From: SZAS-79 sp965279075
GTDB lineage: Bacteria > Pseudomonadota > Gammaproteobacteria > Burkholderiales > SG8-39
Length of the DNA stretch: 64,000 bases
Direction: 5' to 3'
NCBI GenBank assembly: GCA_965279075.1
Contig: CBDIHI010000012.1
Coordinates: 434,001-498,000, forward strand
The notes below the pieces were generated by a model that worked only from the letters and a program-made list of their open reading frames with translations, made no database searches and was not told the DNA's origin. Made by a program: the position numbers and the translations under genes. Shown in pieces: positions 33,752 through 43,447 of the stretch (the first letter of the stretch is position 1; every line of letters starts with the position of its first letter).

Positions 33752-35731
33752 ATGGCAGCGCCGAAAAAGATGTGGGAGCCCTCGCAGGCGGCGATCGAGT
33801 CCGCGCAGGTGACGCAGTTCGCGCGCTATTGCGTGCAACGCTACCGCCTCCGGTTCAACACCTTTCCCGAGTTTTACGACTGGACCTGCGACGGCAGCGG
33901 GCGGTTCTGGGAGGCGCTGTGGGACTGGGCGGGCGTGCGCGGGAAGAAGGGCGAGCGCATCCTCGTCGACGGGCACCGGATGCCCGGCGCGAAGTGGTTC
34001 CCGGACGCGCGGCTGAATTTCGCCGAGAACCTGCTGCGCCGTGGCGACGGGGCTGGAGGCGACGCGGACGCGCTCGTTTTCTGGGACGAGACCGGGTTCC
34101 GCCGGCGGATGTCCCATGCGCAACTGCACGCCCAGGTCTCGCGTGCGGCGCAGGCCATGCGCGCCGCGGGCCTGAAGCCCGGCGACCGCGTCGCCGCCTT
34201 CATCCCGAACATGCCCGAGACCTGCGTGCTGGCGCTGGCCGCCCTGTCGGTGGGCGCCGTCTGGTCGTCCTGCTCGCCGGATTTCGGCACCGACGGCGTG
34301 CTCGACCGGTTCGGGCAGACGGAACCGAAGCTGCTCTTCTGCGCCGACGGCTACCTGTACAACGGCAAGGCGCACGACTCGATCGCGCGCGTGAGGGACA
34401 TCGTCGCGCAGCTGCCGGGCGTGAAGCAGGTCGTGGTGGTTCCCAACCTGGCGGCGACCCCGGACGTGTCCGCGATCCGCAATGCGCGCCGATACGCCGA
34501 CTGGATCGCACCGTACAAGGCCGGCGGGATCGAGTACGAGCGGCTGCCGTTCGACCACCCGGTCTACATCCTCTTCACCTCGGGCACGACCGGCAAGCCC
34601 AAGTGCATCGTGCACGGCGCGGGCGGGTCGCTCTTGTCCGGCCTCAAGATGTACAAGCTGCAGTTCGACGTGCGGCCGGGCGACCGCTTCTACTACTACA
34701 CGACCTGCAACTGGGTGATGTGGAACCTGTTGTTCGCGGGGATCGGCGCCGAGGCTGCAGTGATGCTGTACGACGGCTCCCCCTTCGCCCGCGACGGGGC
34801 GATCACCTTCGACTTCTGCGAGGCCGGCCGCTTCACGCACTACGGGACCTCTGCCAAGTTCATTGACGCGGTCGCCAAGCGCGGGCTGAAGCCGCGCGAG
34901 ACCCACAACCTCGAGGCGGTCCGGATGGTGATCTCCACCGGCTCGCCGCTGGTTCCCGAGAGCTACGACTACGTCTACCGCGATTTCAAGAAGGACGTCT
35001 GCCTGTCGTCCATTTCGGGCGGCACCGACCTGATGGCCAGCTTTGCCGACGCAAGCCCGATCCTGCCAGTCTACCGAGGCGAGTTGCAGTGCCGGGGCCT
35101 CGGCATGGACGTGCGGGTGTACGACGACGCAGGGCGGTCCATGGTCGGGGAGAAGGGCGAGCTGGTGTGCGTGAAGCCCTTCCCGTCGATGCCGGTCGGG
35201 TTCTGGGGCGACCCGGACGGCGCGCGCTATCGGGCGTCCTACTTCGAGCGCTATCCCAACGTGTGGTGCCACGGCGACTGGTGCGAGGTCACCGAGCGGG
35301 GCACGATGATCGTTTACGGGCGCTCGGACGCCACGCTGAACCCGGGCGGCGTGCGCATCGGCACGGCCGAGATCTACGGGCAGGTCGAGAAGATCGACGC
35401 CGTGGAGGAATCGGTGGCCATCGGCCAGCTGTGGCCGCCGGCGCAGCCGACCGACACGCGCGTTGTGCTGTTCGTGAAGCTGCGCCCCGGGCTGAAGCTC
35501 GATGCGGCGCTGGAGGAGCGTATCCGCCGGCAGATCCGCGACCACACCACGCCGCGCCACGTGCCCGCGAGGATCGTGCAGGTGCCCGACATCCCGCGCA
35601 CCAGGAACGGCAAGGTCGTGGAGCTGGCGGTGCGCTCGGTGGTGCACGGCATGCCGGTCAAGCACACCGACGCGCTCGCAAACCCGGAGGTTCTTGAGAT
35701 ATTCTCAAATATGCCTGAACTGGCAATTTGA
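33752..35731 (+). CDS. Acetoacetate-CoA ligase
   Basis: 659 aa, the full length of acetoacetyl-CoA synthetases of the ANL superfamily. The N-terminal acyl-CoA-synthetase cap is WTCDGSGRFWEALWDWAGV. The ATP-binding loop is FTSGTTGKPKCIVHGAGG. Other motifs are GDRFYYYTTCNWVMWNLLF, SSISGGTDLMASF, HGDWCEVTERGTMIVYGRSDATLNPGG-type adenylation residues and the C-terminal RTRNGKVVELAV lysine region. It activates acetoacetate with ATP and CoA, as in polyhydroxybutyrate or ketone-body use. GGTGGAGAC precedes the ATG. It is divergent from the M20 peptidase. Confidence 0.94.
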   Translation: MAAPKKMWEPSQAAIESAQVTQFARYCVQRYRLRFNTFPEFYDWTCDGSGRFWEALWDWAGVRGKKGERILVDGHRMPGAKWFPDARLNFAENLLRRGDGAGGDADALVFWDETGFRRRMSHAQLHAQVSRAAQAMRAAGLKPGDRVAAFIPNMPETCVLALAALSVGAVWSSCSPDFGTDGVLDRFGQTEPKLLFCADGYLYNGKAHDSIARVRDIVAQLPGVKQVVVVPNLAATPDVSAIRNARRYADWIAPYKAGGIEYERLPFDHPVYILFTSGTTGKPKCIVHGAGGSLLSGLKMYKLQFDVRPGDRFYYYTTCNWVMWNLLFAGIGAEAAVMLYDGSPFARDGAITFDFCEAGRFTHYGTSAKFIDAVAKRGLKPRETHNLEAVRMVISTGSPLVPESYDYVYRDFKKDVCLSSISGGTDLMASFADASPILPVYRGELQCRGLGMDVRVYDDAGRSMVGEKGELVCVKPFPSMPVGFWGDPDGARYRASYFERYPNVWCHGDWCEVTERGTMIVYGRSDATLNPGGVRIGTAEIYGQVEKIDAVEESVAIGQLWPPAQPTDTRVVLFVKLRPGLKLDAALEERIRRQIRDHTTPRHVPARIVQVPDIPRTRNGKVVELAVRSVVHGMPVKHTDALANPEVLEIFSNMPELAI

Positions 35732-35794
35732 TTGGCGTAGGGCTGGCTCCAGGGCTTGTGTTTAATAAACAAATCTTCGTGAATTAAGCCGGCA

Positions 35795-38524
35795 TCAATC
35801 GGGCAGCGAGAAAAAGAACGTTGCGCCCTGCCCGGGCTCCGACTCGCACCAGATCCGCCCGCCGTGACGCTGCACGATGCGCCTGGCATTGGCGAGGCCG
35901 ATCCCGGTGCCCTCGAACTCCCCGTCCGCGTGCAGCCTCTCGAACACGCCGAAGATCTTGTCGGCGTACTGCATCTCGAAGCCCACGCCGTTGTCGCGGA
36001 CTCGCACCGCGGTTTCCGATTCCCCGCGGGTGGCGTCGACCTCGATCACCGCTTCGGTGCGCGTGCCGGTGTACTTGAACGCGTTTTCGATCAGGTTCTG
36101 CAGCACCAATCGCAGCAGCGTGGGGTCGCCTCGCACCTGGGGCAGGCTGCCGATCACCCAGCGCACCCGGCGTTCGCCCGGCTGGAGCTCGGCGACGACG
36201 GCATCGACCTCGGCGCGCAGGTCCACCGGGCGCATGGTCAGGGACTGGCGCGACAGCCGCGAGAACTGCAGCAGCGCGTCCACGACCGCGCCCATGCGCG
36301 TGGCAGCCGCGTTCACGCGCGTGGCGTACCCGGTGGCTTCGGCATCCGACTTCACGGCCGGCCGCGCGGCGAGCAGCGCGCTGAACGACGCCATGGCCCT
36401 CAACGGTGCGCGCAGGTCGTGCGAGACCGAATACGAGAACGACTCGAGTTCACGGTTCGCCGCCTCGAGCTCGGCGGTGCGCTGGCGTACCCGCTCCTCG
36501 AGCGTCTCGTTCAGCCGGCGGATTTCGTCGGCTGCGCGCCTGAGCTCGGTCACGTCCTGCGGCGTCGCGATGATCGCCGGCGTGCCCCGCCAATCCGCCG
36601 AAGTCGCGGAATAGAGCGTCTCGAAGACCTCGCCCGACTTCTTGCGGAAGCGCACCGGGAGGCGGCGCACCTCGATGCCGCGCGAGATCATGTCGACGAC
36701 GAGGGCCCGCTCCGCGGGTTCGGCCCAGACCCCGAGGCTGAGCGACCCCTGTCCCTCCAGTTCCTCGCGCGCGTAGCCGTGCAGCTGCAGCCACGCGTCG
36801 TTGACCGCGAGGTAGCGGCCGTCCTCGACGGCGCCCACGACGATCGGCGTCGGCGACAGGTCGAACACCTTGGCGAAACGCTCGCCGTCGGCCAGCGCTT
36901 CCCGGCGCAGTGCTTCCAGTTCGGAGATGTCCTGGTGGGACACGAGCAACGCTGGCGCACCCTGCCATTCGACGATTTCGACGGAGGAGAGGCACATCAT
37001 CTCGCGGCCCTCGCGCGTCCTGAGCCGGCTGAGCGAGGGTCGCAGCCGCCCCTCACGCTCGATGTCGGCGATGAACCCCGTGCGTTCGGAGGGCTTCGCC
37101 CACAGCCCCAGTTCGAGAGCGGTGCGCCCGACGGCGGCGGCGCCCGGCCACCCGAACAGCCGCTGCCATGCGTCGTTGACCGCAAGCAGTCGCCCGTTGT
37201 CTCGGCGCACGATGGCGAGCGCGTTGGGTACGAGGTTGAACATGCCTGCGAACTGCTCGGCGCTGCGCAGCACCTTCTCTTCGGCGAGCTTGCGGCTGGT
37301 CACGTCCGTGCCGCGGTAGACGAGGTGCGTGACGCGGCCCGCGGCATCCGTAAGCGGGACGACGAGCGATTCGCTGTGTTGGGGACCGTGCACGCTCGGG
37401 ATCGTCATGGAGTAGGAGACCGGCAACCTGGTCTTCTCGGCCCGCCGGTATGGCACGAGTCGTTGGACGAGGGCGTCCTCGTCGAGGCCGCTCGCTTCGC
37501 GCAGGAACGCCTGGACCGGCCGGCCGATCCAGCCATCCACGTCGACCGGCGGCACCTGCCTGGCGTAGAAGAAGCGCAGCGCGCGGTTCCATTGCTCGAT
37601 CACGAGGTCGTCACCCTCGATCCGGTAGAGCGCCATCAGGTCGGACGTGTTGTCCATCATCGAGCGCGACAGGCGCTGCTCCTCCTGCAGCCGCGCCTCG
37701 GACGCCTCGATGCGCGCTCGGGCACGCACGATGTCCTCGATGTCGACCGGGAACGCCATGATCGCCGGCTCGTCATTCCAGGAGGTCAGCGATGCCGAAA
37801 AAAGGAAGGTGCGAACCTCGCCGGACTTGATCCGGAAGCGTGTTTCCAATCCCAGGATCGGGTGCTCCGCGCGCAGCTGCCCGAACATCCGTTCGCGCTC
37901 GCCCGGCGCAGCCCACAGGTCGAGGCCGGCGACGGAGCGGCCTACCGCCTCGTCGCGCGAATAGCCCACCGTCTTCGCCCACGAGTCGCTGACGGCAAGG
38001 AACACGCCGTCGGACTTGCGCACCACGCTGATCGGCACCGGGCTGGTGGACAGCAGCGAAGAGAACCGGGCTGCGCTGCGCTGGAGCTCCGCCTCGGCGT
38101 GGCGACGATCGGTTATGTCGGCGCCGCGATAGAGGAGGTGGGTGACGCGCCCTGACGGGTCCTTCAGGGGCGTAATGGTCCCTTCCCGGTAGCGGGTGGG
38201 CCCGGGGCCGTTGGAAATGTGGGAGACCGGCATGGCGGTGCCCGTCTGCACGGCCTCGCGGTAGGGAAGGAGGATGTTGTCCGCCTCCGCGGGCTTGAAT
38301 CCGAGGCTGCCGGACATGACTTCGGCGAGGTCGCGGCCCACCCAGTCGGTCGCGTCCGTCCCGGGGCGGGCGGCGGCATGGAACGCCCTGAGGCTGGGGT
38401 TGACGTTCTCGAAGACGAGGCGGCCGTCGGGCTCGACCCGGTGGAGCGACATCAGGTCGCTGGTGCCGTCGAAGACCAGCTGGAACCAGCTTTGCCGGCC
38501 ATTCTGCGGGGTGAACGGCGGCAA
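35795..38524 (-). CDS. Cytoplasmic sensor histidine kinase with five PAS domains
   Basis: 909 aa with no membrane segment. Five PAS-like domains can be seen: about 11-130 (LVFDGTSDLMSLHRV), 145-260 (LLSTSPVPISVVRKSDG), 285-405 (MMDNTSDLMALYRIEGD), 420-535 (FNLVPNALAIVRRDNGR) and 545-660 (FDLSPTPIVVGAVEDGR). Domains 1 and 3 resemble each other, as do 2, 4 and 5, so the array grew by duplication. A coiled coil then leads to the kinase: SFSYSVSHDLRAPLRAM, LRLVLQNLIENAFKYTG, VRDNGVGFEMQYADKIFG and GTGIGLANARRIV, the bacteriophytochrome-like class. The apparent start is a TTG with a poor ribosome site, so the true N-terminus is uncertain. No response regulator is adjacent. Confidence 0.92.
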   Translation of the reverse strand: MPPFTPQNGRQSWFQLVFDGTSDLMSLHRVEPDGRLVFENVNPSLRAFHAAARPGTDATDWVGRDLAEVMSGSLGFKPAEADNILLPYREAVQTGTAMPVSHISNGPGPTRYREGTITPLKDPSGRVTHLLYRGADITDRRHAEAELQRSAARFSSLLSTSPVPISVVRKSDGVFLAVSDSWAKTVGYSRDEAVGRSVAGLDLWAAPGERERMFGQLRAEHPILGLETRFRIKSGEVRTFLFSASLTSWNDEPAIMAFPVDIEDIVRARARIEASEARLQEEQRLSRSMMDNTSDLMALYRIEGDDLVIEQWNRALRFFYARQVPPVDVDGWIGRPVQAFLREASGLDEDALVQRLVPYRRAEKTRLPVSYSMTIPSVHGPQHSESLVVPLTDAAGRVTHLVYRGTDVTSRKLAEEKVLRSAEQFAGMFNLVPNALAIVRRDNGRLLAVNDAWQRLFGWPGAAAVGRTALELGLWAKPSERTGFIADIEREGRLRPSLSRLRTREGREMMCLSSVEIVEWQGAPALLVSHQDISELEALRREALADGERFAKVFDLSPTPIVVGAVEDGRYLAVNDAWLQLHGYAREELEGQGSLSLGVWAEPAERALVVDMISRGIEVRRLPVRFRKKSGEVFETLYSATSADWRGTPAIIATPQDVTELRRAADEIRRLNETLEERVRQRTAELEAANRELESFSYSVSHDLRAPLRAMASFSALLAARPAVKSDAEATGYATRVNAAATRMGAVVDALLQFSRLSRQSLTMRPVDLRAEVDAVVAELQPGERRVRWVIGSLPQVRGDPTLLRLVLQNLIENAFKYTGTRTEAVIEVDATRGESETAVRVRDNGVGFEMQYADKIFGVFERLHADGEFEGTGIGLANARRIVQRHGGRIWCESEPGQGATFFFSLPD

Positions 38525-38564
38525 GGTCGGGGATCCTGGCTGGAGCGCGAGTCGGGGGACGCGG

Positions 38565-39233
38565 CTAGTGCAGCGTGGCCTTCCTGCCTTCGTAGATACC
38601 CTGCAGCAATCGCAGGGACCCGAGGCTGACCGCGTGGTGGCTGAGCACGTGGCCGAGGTCCTCTACGATGTCGAGCGTGACCGGGACATGCAGCGCGGCG
38701 AGCACGCGCGCGGCGCGCTCGGAGTGGACCCGCGAGACGATCGCGTCCTGTTCGCCGTGCACCAGGTGCACCCGCGCGCTGATGCTGGTCCCGGCCAGCG
38801 GCAGCCGGGCGAAGCGGGCCGAGTACGCGACGACTGCGCCGGCGAGCCCGGGAAAGCGCTTCACCGCCTCCAGCGCCATCGTGCCGCCCTGGGAGAAGCC
38901 GATCAGCACGGTGCACTCCGCGGACACGCCGTAGTTCGTCTGCTCGCGGCGCACGAGGTCCTCGATCCGGGGCAGCGCCGCGCTTACCCGTTCGACCCGG
39001 TTGGCGTCGTTCAGCGCGACCTTCGGCTCCGGGGCATCCTCCCAGCCGTCCGCGCCCGGGACGACCAGCACGGCGCTCGGGAAGCGCGCCTGGAACTTGA
39101 AGGCGACCGAGATCATCGACTCGGGCGTGGCGCCACCGCCGTGCAGGAACACGAACAGGTGCTTCGCCTTGTGGTCCGGCGAAGGCGCGAAACGGAAGAC
39201 TTTGTTGGCTGTCATATCGTGGGCTCGACTCAT
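38565..39233 (-). CDS. Alpha/beta-hydrolase, carboxylesterase/phospholipase type
   Basis: 222 aa. The fold is indicated by LFVFLHGGGATPESM (oxyanion strand), the nucleophile elbow IGFSQGGTMALEA (Ser in GFSQGG), the Asp in VHGEQDAIVS and the His in EDLGHVLSHHAV. This is the small carboxylesterase (YpfH/acyl-protein thioesterase-like) group. Substrate unknown. A second possible start, MTANKV, is six codons in. It is divergent from the SbmA-like ABC exporter. Confidence 0.87.
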   Translation of the reverse strand: MSRAHDMTANKVFRFAPSPDHKAKHLFVFLHGGGATPESMISVAFKFQARFPSAVLVVPGADGWEDAPEPKVALNDANRVERVSAALPRIEDLVRREQTNYGVSAECTVLIGFSQGGTMALEAVKRFPGLAGAVVAYSARFARLPLAGTSISARVHLVHGEQDAIVSRVHSERAARVLAALHVPVTLDIVEDLGHVLSHHAVSLGSLRLLQGIYEGRKATLH

Positions 39234-39294
39234 TCTCGCCCCATTGCACGACTTATGTAAACTGCGCCCGGGCCGCCGCCCCTAGGAGAATTCC

Positions 39295-41016
39295 ATGACC
39301 CGCATGCAATCCCACGCCGCCTTCTGGTCCGCCTTCTGGTCGCTTGCGAAGCCGTACTGGGTCTCCGGGGGAAGCCGCCGCGGGGTAGTGCTTCTCGCTT
39401 CGGTGGTCGGGTTCACGCTGGCGCTGGTGTGGGTCGAGGTCCAGTTCAACAGCTGGAACAAGAGCTTCTACGACACCTTCGAAGGCAAGGACCGCCTGGG
39501 GTTCTACCTCGAGCTCGGCCGCTTCACCGTCCTTGCGGTTACGTTCATCCTGCTGGCGGTCTACAAGCAGTACCTGCAGCAGATGCTGATGATCGAATGG
39601 CGCTCGTGGCTGACCGATACCTACCTCGCCGACTGGCTGTCGGGGCAGGCCTACTACCGCATGCAGCTGCTCGAGCGCGGCACCGACAACCCGGACCAGC
39701 GGATCGCCGATGATCTGAATATCTTTGTCGACCTTACGCTCACGCTGTCGCTGGGGCTGCTCTCGGCCGTCGTGACGCTCGTGTCCTTCGTCGGGATCCT
39801 GTGGGTGATTTCCGGCCCGCTGGACGTCGCCGGGATCACGATCCCGGGCTACATGGTGTGGGTCGCGCTGCTATACGCGATCGCCGGCACCGTGCTGACG
39901 CACCTGGTCGGGCGGCCGCTGATCGCCCTCAACTTCGCGCGGCAGAAGGCGGAGGCCGATTTCCGGTTTTCGCTCGTGCGCCTGCGCGAGAACAGCGAAG
40001 GCGTGGCGCTGTATTCGGGCGAGGCGGGCGAGCTGGCGAATTTCCGCACCCGCTTCTCCAGCGTGATCTCCAACTGGTGGTCGATCATGCTGAAGCAAAA
40101 GCAGCTCACCTGGTTCACCTCGTTCTACGGCCAGCTCGCGATCATCTTCCCGTTCGTGGTCTCGGCGCCGCGCTACTTTTCGGGTGGCGCGCCGCTGGGC
40201 TCGATCTTCCAGACCGCCTCCGCGTTCGGGCAGGTGCAGGGCGCGCTTTCGTGGTTCATCGGCGCGTACGGAAGCTTCGCCAGCTGGAAAGCGACCGTAG
40301 AGCGCCTGACCGGGTTCAGGCAGGCCGTCGCCCATGCGCGCGAGGAGGCAGAGCGGCTCGACGGGGACCGCCTCGGGGCGGAAGACGCAGGGCTCACGCT
40401 CGAGCACCTGTCCCTGACGCTGCCGCAGGGGCAGGCCCTGCTCGGCGACACCAGCCTGCGCCTCGCCCCCGGCGAGAACGTGCTCGTCACCGGCCCGTCC
40501 GGGTCGGGCAAGTCGACGCTGTTCCGCGCGCTGGCCGGGATCTGGCCTTACTGGAAGGGGCGCATCCTGCTGCCCAAGGGCGCGCGGCTGCTGTTCCTGC
40601 CCCAGAAGCCCTACCTGCCGATCGGGAGCCTGAAGAATGCCGTGGCCTACCCGTCACAGGCCAAGGCCGTGGGCGACGAAGAGGTGACCGACGCCTTGAA
40701 GGCGGCCGGGCTGGGCGGGATTTCCGGGGACCTCGGCAGGGAGGAGAACTGGGCCCAGGTACTGTCGGGCGGCGAGCAGCAGCGGGTTGCCTTCGCCCGC
40801 GCGCTGATCAACAAGCCCGACTGGCTGTTCCTCGACGAGGCCAGCGCCGCGTTGCCCGAGCAGGCGCAGGCGGACCTCTACGCGTTGCTGCGCGACCGCC
40901 TGCCGCAGGCGACGCTGGTCTCGATCGGGCACCGCGACAGCCTCGCGCAATTCCACAAGCGCAGGCTGCGCTGGGAGCTCGCGCCCGGCACCGAGCCGAG
41001 GCTTTCGGTCAGTTAG
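39295..41016 (+). CDS. ABC exporter/importer with SbmA/BacA-like membrane domain fused to ATPase
   Basis: 573 aa. The N-terminal membrane domain (about 1-330) is of the SbmA/BacA type (VEVQFNSWNKSFYDTFEGKD, YKQYLQQMLMIEWRSWLTDTYL, NPDQRIADDLNIFVD). The C-terminal ATPase has Walker A TGPSGSGKSTLFRALAGIWPY, signature VLSGGEQQRVAFARAL and Walker B WLFLDEASAALPE. This is the YddA/vitamin-B12 or long-chain acyl transport (BacA-related) class; the substrate cannot be told here. TAGGAGA precedes the ATG. Its stop codon interlocks with that of the convergent amidase. Confidence 0.92.
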   Translation: MTRMQSHAAFWSAFWSLAKPYWVSGGSRRGVVLLASVVGFTLALVWVEVQFNSWNKSFYDTFEGKDRLGFYLELGRFTVLAVTFILLAVYKQYLQQMLMIEWRSWLTDTYLADWLSGQAYYRMQLLERGTDNPDQRIADDLNIFVDLTLTLSLGLLSAVVTLVSFVGILWVISGPLDVAGITIPGYMVWVALLYAIAGTVLTHLVGRPLIALNFARQKAEADFRFSLVRLRENSEGVALYSGEAGELANFRTRFSSVISNWWSIMLKQKQLTWFTSFYGQLAIIFPFVVSAPRYFSGGAPLGSIFQTASAFGQVQGALSWFIGAYGSFASWKATVERLTGFRQAVAHAREEAERLDGDRLGAEDAGLTLEHLSLTLPQGQALLGDTSLRLAPGENVLVTGPSGSGKSTLFRALAGIWPYWKGRILLPKGARLLFLPQKPYLPIGSLKNAVAYPSQAKAVGDEEVTDALKAAGLGGISGDLGREENWAQVLSGGEQQRVAFARALINKPDWLFLDEASAALPEQAQADLYALLRDRLPQATLVSIGHRDSLAQFHKRRLRWELAPGTEPRLSVS

Positions 41017-42449
41017 GCGGCGAGGGCCGGCCGGCGCCGCCAGGCACCGGTGGCGGCTTCGAAGGCGTGTGCAAGCTGCAGTACGCCGAAATCGTCGCGA
41101 TACCGGCCGACGATCTGGATGCCTACGGGCAGGCCCTCGGGCGTGAATCCCGCGGGGACGGAGATCGCCGGGTGGCTGGTCGCGCTGATGAAGTAGCAGG
41201 TCTTCATCCACTCGAAGTAGTTGGCGAGTTTCACGCCGTTGATCGTGTCGACGTACGGCTGGTCGGCGGGGAAGGGCGGCACCTGGTTGACCGGCAGCAC
41301 GAGGAATTCGTAGCGGTCGAGGAAGGTGCGCATGCGGTGGAACACCTGCGTGCGCAGCAACTCGGCGCGCGCAATGCGCGTCGCGTCGAGCTTGAGGCCC
41401 TCCTCGATGTTCCAGACCACGGTGTCCTTGAGGCGCGAACGTTCCGTCTTCAGCAGCTCGCCGTAGGCCTCGGCGAAGCCGAGCGCGCGCTGCACGGAGA
41501 AGGCCTCGTCCGCACCGGACAGGTCCGGCTCGGCGTCCTCGACGACGCAGCCGAGCGACTTGAAGACCTTGCGCTGCGCTTCGAGGACCGCAGCCACGCG
41601 CGAGTCCACGGGCAGGCCGCCGAGGTCCCGGCTCCAGGCGATCCGCGCCTTGCGGAAGTCGCGGCGCAGCGGCCGCGCGAACACGTGCCCGGGCTCGGCG
41701 ATCGAGACCGGCGTGCGCGGATCCGGCCCCGCCATCGCCGACAGCAGGAAGGCGGTGTCCTCGACCGTGCGCGCGATCGGTCCGACCGACCATAGCGTGT
41801 CCCACCCGTTGGGGAAGGGCCACATTGGCACGCGCCCCGGGGTGGGCCTGAATCCCACCACGTTGCAGAAATTGCCGGGATTGCGCAGCGACGCGCCCAG
41901 GTCGGAGCCGTCGGCGAAAGGCAGCATCCCGCAGGCGACCGAAACCGCCGCGCCACCGGAGGACCCACCGCAGGTTTTGGTCAGGTCGTAGGGGTTGAGC
42001 GTCGCACCGAACACTGCGTTGAAAGTCTGCGAGCCGGTGGCGAATTCCGGCGTGTTGGTCTTGCCGATGGTGATCGCCCCTGCGGCGCACAGGCGCTCGA
42101 CCAGTGCGCTGTCCGTGTCAGGGACATTGTCCTTGTAGGCGAGCGAGCCGTAGGTCGTGCGGATGCCTTTCGTCGGCACGATGTCCTTGAACGCGACCGG
42201 CAGGCCGGCCAGCGGCGCAACGGCCGCCGTGCCGGCCGCCGTGCGCGGGTTCGCCAGGCGCCGGTCGAGTAGCTTTGCCGCGGCCAGTGCCTGTTCCGGC
42301 AGGAAGGTGACGATCGCGTTGACCTGCGGATTGAGGCGCTCGATGCGCCCGACGAAGGCGTGCATGATTTCCAGGGCCGACGCCTTGCGGGTGCGGATCA
42401 GGCGCGCGAGCTTCTTCGGCGCGGTGTAGCACAGGTCCGTCGCGTTCAT
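41013..42449 (-). CDS. Amidase (amidase-signature family)
   Basis: 478 aa. The Ser-cisSer-Lys centre is visible: Lys in GLPVAFKDIVPTKG, cis-Ser in KTCGGSSGGAAVSVACG and the nucleophile Ser in DGSDLGASLRNPGNF. The start MNATDLCYTAPKKLARLI at 42449 overlaps the stop of the peptide-transporter ATPase by 4 bases, so it is the last gene of the dpp-like operon. It probably hydrolyses an amide brought in by that transporter. The usual glycine before the nucleophile (GGS) is Ala here (GAS), a mild change. Substrate unknown. Confidence 0.92.
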   Translation of the reverse strand: MNATDLCYTAPKKLARLIRTRKASALEIMHAFVGRIERLNPQVNAIVTFLPEQALAAAKLLDRRLANPRTAAGTAAVAPLAGLPVAFKDIVPTKGIRTTYGSLAYKDNVPDTDSALVERLCAAGAITIGKTNTPEFATGSQTFNAVFGATLNPYDLTKTCGGSSGGAAVSVACGMLPFADGSDLGASLRNPGNFCNVVGFRPTPGRVPMWPFPNGWDTLWSVGPIARTVEDTAFLLSAMAGPDPRTPVSIAEPGHVFARPLRRDFRKARIAWSRDLGGLPVDSRVAAVLEAQRKVFKSLGCVVEDAEPDLSGADEAFSVQRALGFAEAYGELLKTERSRLKDTVVWNIEEGLKLDATRIARAELLRTQVFHRMRTFLDRYEFLVLPVNQVPPFPADQPYVDTINGVKLANYFEWMKTCYFISATSHPAISVPAGFTPEGLPVGIQIVGRYRDDFGVLQLAHAFEAATGAWRRRPALAA

Positions 42450-43447
42450 GCCGCTGTCCCGGAGGGGGTGCGCAGGTGGCAGGCGACGAAATGCCCCGGC
42501 GCGACTTCCTGCGTGGCGGGCTCCTCGACCTTGCAGCGTGCTTCCGCATACGGGCAGCGCGTATGGAACCGGCAGCCGGGCGGGGGGTTCATGGGGCTGG
42601 GCACGTCGCCCGCGAGGATGATCCGATTCCTGGCCGCGCCCGGGTCGGGCAGCGGCACGGCCGACAGCAGCGCCTCGGTGTACGGGTGCTGCGGCCGGGT
42701 GAACAGCGAGCGCGTGTCGGTAAGCTCGACGATGCGCCCGAGGTACATCACGGCGACGCGGTGGCTGATGTGCTCGACCACCGCGAGGTCGTGCGCCACG
42801 AAGAGGTAGGACAGGCCGAGCTCCTGCTGCAGGTCCATCAGCAGGTTGATGACCTGCGCCTGCACCGACACGTCGAGCGCCGACACCGGCTCGTCGCAGA
42901 CGATCAGCTTCGGCCCGGGCGCGAGCGCGCGCGCGATGCCAAGGCGCTGGCGCTGCCCGCCGGAGAACTCGTAGGGGTACTTCACCATCTGGTCGGGACG
43001 CAGGCCGACCTTGTCGAAGAGACCCGCGACGCGCTCGCGGATCTGCGTTTCGGTTGCGTTCTCGAAATTGCGGATCGGCTCGGCGACGATGTCCATCGCG
43101 CGCATGCGCGGGTTGAGCGATGAATACGGGTCCTGGAACACGGCCTGGAGCTCGCGCCGGAAGGGGCGCATTTCGACCGGGTTCAGCGCGTCGATCCGGC
43201 GGCCGCGCCACTGGATCGTGCCGCTGGTCGGGTCGACGAGGCGCAGGATCGTCTTGCCGGTGGTCGACTTGCCGCAGCCCGATTCTCCGACGAGGCCGAG
43301 CGTCTCGCCTTCGGCGATGCTGAAACTCACGTCGTCGACTGCGTGCACCTTGCCTGTGACGCGGGCGAAGACGCCCTTCCTGACCGGGTAGTGCTTGGTG
43401 AGCCTGTCGACCTCGAGCAGGGTCGTGCCTTTCGTGGCGGCGTTCAT
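42446..43447 (-). CDS. Peptide-type ABC transporter, ATP-binding protein (DppF-like)
   Basis: 333 aa. Walker A VGESGCGKSTTGKTILRL, signature FSGGQRQRLGIARAL, Walker B KLIVCDEPVSALDVSVQ and the C-terminal OppC-HTH-type iron-sulfur-like tail (GCRFHTRCPYAEARCKVEEP) place it with DppF/OppF. The start MNAATKGTTLLEV was chosen at 43447, where it overlaps the DppD-like stop by 4 bases. It works as a heterodimer with the DppD-like protein. Confidence 0.94.
   Translation of the reverse strand: MNAATKGTTLLEVDRLTKHYPVRKGVFARVTGKVHAVDDVSFSIAEGETLGLVGESGCGKSTTGKTILRLVDPTSGTIQWRGRRIDALNPVEMRPFRRELQAVFQDPYSSLNPRMRAMDIVAEPIRNFENATETQIRERVAGLFDKVGLRPDQMVKYPYEFSGGQRQRLGIARALAPGPKLIVCDEPVSALDVSVQAQVINLLMDLQQELGLSYLFVAHDLAVVEHISHRVAVMYLGRIVELTDTRSLFTRPQHPYTEALLSAVPLPDPGAARNRIILAGDVPSPMNPPPGCRFHTRCPYAEARCKVEEPATQEVAPGHFVACHLRTPSGTAA

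Noticed and set aside
35732..35794. Terminator after acetoacetate-CoA ligase
   Set aside because: Only a weak 5-base-pair AT stem (TGTTT/AAACA) is present, too weak to call.
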